This document shows positions 44,940 through 64,000 of a stretch of DNA of 64,000 nt, piece by piece. Both the position numbers and the translations under genes were made by a program. The DNA is taken from assembly GCF_032118995.1 (NCBI RefSeq), contig NC_092656.1, forward strand, positions 8,995,761-9,059,760. The letters run 5' to 3'. This stretch comes from Asterias amurensis. Its lineage: Eukaryota; Echinodermata; Asteroidea; Forcipulatida; Asteriidae. Below the pieces are notes generated by a model, which saw nothing but the letters and a program-made list of their open reading frames with translations, searched no databases and had not been told where the DNA came from. The number at the start of each line of letters is the position of its first letter. Position 1 is the stretch's first letter.

Positions 44940-46400
44940 CCTTGTTTTTTTTTGTCAATTTGGGCTAAAATCAGATAAAATTGCGAGGGGTAAAACCTGC
45001 ATTTTGTTGACGAAATTGGACCAAAATTTGATTAACTCACTAGGGCGTTTTTTTATGAATTTGGGCTGAAATTAGATAAATTTGCAAAGGGTAAGCCTTG
45101 AATTTTTGATGAATTTGGGCTGAAATTAGATAAATTTGCAAGGGGCCTTGCATTTTTGATGAATTTGGGCAATTGATGAATTTGGGCAAAAATCAGATAA
45201 ATTTGCAAGGAGTAAGATTTGCATTTTTGATGAATTTAGGCTAAAAATCAGATACAATCGCAAGGGGTAAGCCTTGCATCTTTGATGAATTTAGGCTGAA
45301 AATCAGATAAAAGTGCAAGGGGAAAGCCTCGTTTTTTAAAATGAAATTTGGCTAAAATCAGATAAAATTGCAAGGGGTAAGCCTTGCAGTTTCTTTGAAA
45401 TTTAGTCTATAATCAGATAAATTTGCAAGGGGTAAGCCTTGCATTTTTAATGAAATTTAGGCTAAAATCAGATAAATTGCATTTTTGATAAATTTAAGCA
45501 AAAAAAAATGATAAAATCGCAAGGGGTAAGCCTTGCATTTTTTATGAAATTTAGGCTAAAAACAGATAAATTTGCAAGTGGTAAGCCTTGCATTTTTGAT
45601 AAATTTAGGCAAAAAAAACTGATAAAATCGCAAGGGGTAAGCCTTGCATTTTTGATGAGTTTAGGCTAAAATCAGATAAATTTGCAAGGAGTAAGATTTG
45701 CATTTTTGATGAATTTAGGCTAAAAATCAGATACAATCGCAAGGGGTAAGCCTTGCATCTTTGATGAATTTAGGCTGAAAATCAGATAAAAGTGCAAGGG
45801 GAAAGCCTCGTTTTTTAAAACGAAATTTGGCTAAAATCAGATAAATTTGCAAGTGGTAAGCCTTGCATTTTTGATAAATTTAGGCAAAAAAAACTGATAA
45901 AATCGCAAGGGGTAAGCCTTGCATTTTTTATGAAATTTAGGCTAAAAACAGATAAATTTGCAAGGGGTAAGCCTTGCATTTTTGATGAATTTAGGCAAAA
46001 AATCTGACAAAAATCGCAAGGGGTAAGTCTTGCATTTTTGATGAATTTAGGCAAAAATCAGATGAAATCGCAAGGGGTAAGCCTTGCATGTTATTAATGA
46101 AATTTAGGCTAAAAACAGATAAATTTGCAAGGGGTAAGCCTTGCATTTTTGATGAATTTAGGCAAAAATTTTGATAAAATCGCAAGGGGTAAGCCTTGCA
46201 TTTTTGATGAAATTAGGCTAAAAATCAGATAAAATTGCAAGGGGTAAGCCTTGCATTTTTTATGAATTTAGGCAAAATATCTGATAAAATTGCAAGGGGT
46301 AAGCCTTGCATTTTTTTATGAACTTGTGCAAAAAACAGATAAATTTGCAAGGGGTAAGCCTGGCATTTTTGATGAAATTTTGTCAAAATCAGGTAAATAA
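44940..46400. repeat. Satellite array with hairpin units and higher-order structure
   Basis: About 25 units of 50-60 bp: gcaaggggtaagccttgcat followed by ttttgatgaatttaggct and aaaatcagataaa. Each unit contains a self-complementary gcaagg-ggtaag-ccttgc. The block at 45205-45350 recurs almost exactly at 45684-45830, so there is a 479-bp higher-order period. Stops occur in the reading frames, so it is not coding. Confidence 0.93.
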
Positions 46401-46759
46401 AGAGGGGGTAAACAAACCACCAACTGATGGGTAATAATTCACCGCTAGACACAACTGTACGTCAATTCAGTTTATATGGTAGACATGACCACATATTAAT
46501 ACATGTTCTCAAATACAAAACAAAATTAAATTAAATTTAATTGTTTCCACAATGATATCCGATTAAAAAAAAGAAACATTCATGTTTGTTCCTTATAATC
46601 ACATGGGTGATTGTCAAAGTACATGTAATTGTACATGGATGTGTTAATGTTTATTACACAAGAAATCATAGTTTTTGTCTTTTCAAAAAATCAATCAATT
46701 AATCAGTTTCTTCGCTTTTGTAAATTCTGTGTTTGTGAAGGATAAAGTATTTGTTTTCA

Positions 46760-47095
46760 AATCAATCAAATAATCAGTCAAATTCAATCGACCGTGCGAT
46801 CGATCAATCGATCAACCGACCAATCGCTCAATCCATTAATCAATCAATCAATCAACCAACCAACCAACCAACCAACCAACCAACCAACCAACCAACCAAC
46901 CAACCAACCAACCAACCAACCAATCAATCCATCAATCCATCAATCCATCAATCCATCAATCCATCAATCCATCAATCAATCAATCAGTCAATCAGTCAAT
47001 TAATCAATCAATCATCAATCAATCAATCAATCAATCAAATAAATCAATAATGTCAACCAATTAATCAATCAGTCAGTCAGTCAATCATTCAATCA
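46760..47095. repeat. Compound tetranucleotide microsatellite
   Basis: Blocks are (aatc)n, then about 15 copies of (aacc)n from about 46853 to 46920, then (catcaatc)n, then (aatc)n with agtc variants. The open frames across it ([16 protein letters not shown]) are products of the repeat. Confidence 0.95.
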
Positions 47096-48722
47096 ATCTA
47101 ACATGATTAGTTCCAGCAAATTCAGTTTATCATGACCAACTTTCTCCCATACTTCGTCTTCTCCATTAAACGTAAACTCATTCTGGATCAACAACTTTTA
47201 CCTGAAACTCTTTGTAAACTGAGAACTACATTAATGTGAATATCTTACATGTACTGAGTGTATTGTTATCACGTGAACAGTATAAAGAGAGATGCCAACA
47301 TAATTTTGCATCTTACATTCAGGGAGAGTTTCACAACAATCAGGGAGATGTTTAGAGTTAGATGCAACAAACTAGGAACAAAGTTTCCATAATCAAGGAG
47401 ATTTTCAAAGTGTTATTCAGAAAATGGTTATTTTCAGGGAGTTTTTTTTTATAGAATCATGGCGAGTAAGCAGCCGTTAGGGGTTCTTGATTGGCCCCTG
47501 GAAGACTTTGTACTTTTTTTTGTATAAGAAAAGTCAGCGTACATTTCTCAGTGAATTGTTCATTCACTGAAATCATTAAGTTAAAAATATCTTTAACAAC
47601 TTCTACCCTCCATACTCTTGTAGTTATTGCAATATTAAAAAAAAGGTTACAAATTGCTGTATAAAAAATAACTAAATACATCATCATGATACACCATCAT
47701 CCACTGTACAGCAAGGTTTTGTATATTAATGTAAGGCACGAACTTTGTAGGTCAAAGCTTTCGAAGGTGATAATTTACACTCACTTAAAAAATCTCATTT
47801 TGTAGTCTCCACACCATGCTTCAGTAAACATTTTTGCATAAAATAAAAATAATTATACTTCTGAAAGTTAAAACTTTGAATCAAATATGGACTGAGCTGA
47901 GCTCTGTCAATCTGCGTTCTGAAAAGAACACTAACGGGTAATAGGCTTATCAAGTAAATTTTCTATTGTTTACGTAGTTCTGAGTATGCACACATAACCG
48001 AGTAAACTGAATATTATAGTCTGCGGCCACCTAGAGTCTTAAAAATACCCCATTCTTTCCAGATACATGTAATTTTTGTTCAAAATCAATTCATCAGATA
48101 ATGTTCGTTGTAGCAACTTTTGAAGCATTTAGACCCAACTGTTTTCATCTCAGGTTATTCGCGTCTCTTATTGGCCAGCCAATAGTTTTGAATTCAGAAA
48201 CAAATAATATTAAAGAGAAATAAAATGAGTAAATATACAAATTTGTAAAAAAAATTAAGGAAGTTTAACACAGAAGATAAAGCACCAAAAGGCTTATATA
48301 CATGATTATGCACCGTTGCCTATAAATACGTACTCAATGCTCAAATCACTATAGAAATTACAAATAGCTCTAGATATGATTGGTTTACTACGGAGAAGAT
48401 CATGTTAAGTTTCTGTGGATTTTTTTTCCACAAAAATTTGAATCACATATTCAGGCATGATACTCTTTCTACTTTAGTCTGTTTTCCTTTTTTTTTTTGC
48501 CTTGACAAAATCTGAAAGAAAGCAGTTAAATAGGCTGAAATGTCTATTTGAGCCTACACTATAATGTACACATATAGGTCAGACTTGTATTCAATTAATA
48601 TTCTTACTATTTTCAAGGAACAAATATCATGCCTGAGGAAAAAGAGTCAAACTCCACATTTTTAAGAAATTCGCCGAGTGGAAGTATTTTTGTATCAACT
48701 ACGCCGTCAAGCCAGCAGTTGA
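47096..48722 (-). other. Downstream of the EGF/HYR gene; likely includes its 3' UTR
   Basis: No coding signal or strong repeat is seen. The gene to the right ends at 48723 on the minus strand, so its 3' UTR must lie here. I could not pick a convincing polyadenylation signal. Confidence 0.4.
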
Positions 48723-62534
<13,812 letters not shown>

Positions 62535-64000
62535 CTACAAAAAAAAAACATAAACAAAAGTTATTTAAAACAAAGATAATTTCTTGGTTGTTGTTTATTG
62601 AATTGTCCTGTTGTATTGTTCATAGGATTTACTGTTGCTAGAAAAACAACAACATTGAGAAAACGTTATTAAGACTATAGATAGGTGGTTTGTTGTTGTT
62701 TATTTAATAATTTGTCCTATTGTATTGTTAAAATACAGTCTCAACTGTTTTGCTTAATCCATTTTCATCTCTCTTGTTTATTTCTGTTTTTAATATAAAT
62801 ACATTTTTGTTTAAACAAATTTCATGCTTCCCCCTTGCATGTATTGTGTATGACTACTTAGAAGAGAAGAAAATCAATTATAATATAAAATACAAAAGAA
62901 TGTACCTTTAATGTTTTTTTAAAGGAACATTACATATTTGGTTTTTGCTAACAAAACGTTGCTTTCACTGCCAGCACTTTTTTTTTTAGCAAAACCAATT
63001 CGGTGTGTTCCTTTAAATAACTGTCATTGTCTGTATGGCAGGCAGTCATGTGAAATCAAGAATAAAAATACACTATGTGTCACTGATGATTTTTTTAGAT
63101 AAAAACAACATGCATGTGGCTTTGAAAAAAACACAAAAAAACAAAGGCCAAACACCATACAATCAACAGCTAAGTAAATGACATAAAAATAAATGTGACT
63201 TTTCTAAAAAGTTGCATAATGTTATGTAAGTTACAATTTGATGGATGCTGGTACACAGCAGCTAAGTGCATATCTCTAATGTGTGAAACCAGTTACACAA
63301 ATTTATGACATCCTGATTAAATTAAAAACCGCATTTCGTTTTGCGACAAATCATGACAAATAACGGATAAAGACATAAACCCAAGACATATTATAAAAGA
63401 AGGATGGAGTGTTGAATGTTTTTTCATCTGTTGATGAACAATATGTACACCTAGGATTAAGATGATGTTTTAGCACTTCAAACACATCAGAATTTCTTAA
63501 AGACTGTAGTTTTTCTCAATGTATCTTCTTTGGGTCAGTTGAAAATAAGCAGGAAATTGGAAAAAACAAGGCTTCTTTCTGTGATTTTGTTTAACTCCCC
63601 AAAACAAACGCATGGTGGTTTTATGTGCATGCTCTAAGCGTATGAAAACTGCATTCTTGCAACAAATAAAAAATGTTACTTCAAGAAAGCAATTTTCTTG
63701 AGTATCCTTCTTTGGAAAATAAGTATTTTTTCTTATTTTGAGAAACATATTTTTTAGCAGTGTACATCTTGTTTGATAATTACATCTATCTTGTAATGTA
63801 TGCTTTCCAGTCAAAAAAACATTTGTCCAACCCCTCAAAAAAATAATTTGGCCATACAGATAGATGGCCCTTTAATTTTTTTTTTATATATTGTTATAAT
63901 TGTTTAGTATTTTTTTTTTCATGCAGAAGAAATGCAAAAAACATCCTCTATTAAAATGAGTATCATTTGGTGCTAAATGGTCCGTGCCAAGTTTTTTTTG
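62535..64000 (-). other. Intron upstream of the first visible EGF exon
   Basis: I see no exon. A minimal family H element consisting of little more than its two ends lies at 62935-63016. The remainder is AT-rich, with several poly-A/T runs. A 113-codon minus-strand frame at 63497-63838 shows no family similarity I recognise and has strongly AT-biased codons. Confidence 0.5.

Larger units (their letters stand above)
41745..44940. other. GLMP 3' UTR and repeat-packed intergenic DNA
   Basis: No gene is seen. In order: unique DNA to about 42026, MITE family H (42027-42411), family D (42413-42775), a tRNA-like box B piece (gggttcgaatcctggtcatg at 42789), family A (42987-43375), MITE family I (43763-44153) and a SINE (44455-44720). 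Successive MITEs abut with almost no gap. Confidence 0.6.

Noticed and set aside
44940..46400. CRISPR-like array
   Set aside because: The repeats have an inverted motif, but the spacing units are themselves homologous and there are no cas genes; the genome is eukaryotic, so this is a satellite.
45815..46452. Minus-strand frames reading KMQGLPLA repeatedly
   Set aside because: A satellite unit with in-frame stops between blocks; no start context and no splice support.
46751..47050. QSINQ/NQPT repeat protein
   Set aside because: A translation of a tetranucleotide microsatellite in three frames.
63497..63838. 113-codon minus-strand frame as a possible further exon of the EGF/HYR gene
   Set aside because: AT-driven composition, no EGF pattern, and no matching phase-1 splice sites.

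Overview
The window is nuclear DNA from an animal. It is AT-rich and intron-rich, its exons have GT-AG borders and there are no operons. About four fifths of it is intron or intergenic DNA packed with short inverted-repeat elements (MITE-like), tRNA-derived SINEs, 3' stubs of non-LTR retroelements and satellites. The protein repertoire, notably a receptor combining EGF, HYR, sushi and GCC2 modules, together with the dispersed repeats, suggests an invertebrate deuterostome. An echinoderm, possibly a sea star, is most likely, but this is an inference and not a database result.

Layout. (1) 1-13837, plus strand: the 3' part of a sorting nexin 27 gene. Eight coding exons encode the FERM-like module and the C-terminal tail; the PDZ and PX exons lie upstream of the window. 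(2) 13838-21925: SNX27 3' UTR and intergenic DNA with foldback elements. (3) 21926 to about 26025, minus strand: SLC25A46, an outer-mitochondrial-membrane member of the carrier family. Five exons are firm; the first is uncertain. (4) 26280-32082, plus strand: a complete PSMA4 gene (proteasome subunit alpha type-4) whose first coding exon ends right after the ATG. It is divergent from SLC25A46 across a short shared promoter region. (5) 34917-41744, plus strand: complete GLMP (glycosylated lysosomal membrane protein), 7 exons, 406 codons, with a CLEAR-like E-box just upstream. (6) 41745-48722: gene-free, with MITEs, a SINE, a 1.4-kb satellite and a tetranucleotide array. (7) 48723-62534, minus strand: the 3' part of a large type I membrane protein with 10 EGF modules, 2 HYR, 1 sushi, an unnamed Cys-containing module with a furin-like site, a GCC2/ephrin-receptor-like module, one transmembrane helix and a roughly 200-residue tail rich in proline and tyrosine motifs. 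Its 5' end lies beyond 64000.

The genes are housekeeping or membrane-traffic genes and show no pathway clustering. SNX27 (endosomal recycling) and GLMP (lysosome) share the endolysosomal system only in a general sense. I see no bacterial or mobile defence system. The observations most worth following are: a SNX27 tail that ends like the Retriever-binding tail of SNX17; short tandem duplications that copy splice sites of SNX27 and GLMP into the adjacent introns; an intron of SLC25A46 that is almost entirely a minisatellite; a foldback element built from oppositely oriented 42-bp arrays; a satellite with a 479-bp higher-order period; and the receptor-like EGF/HYR protein.
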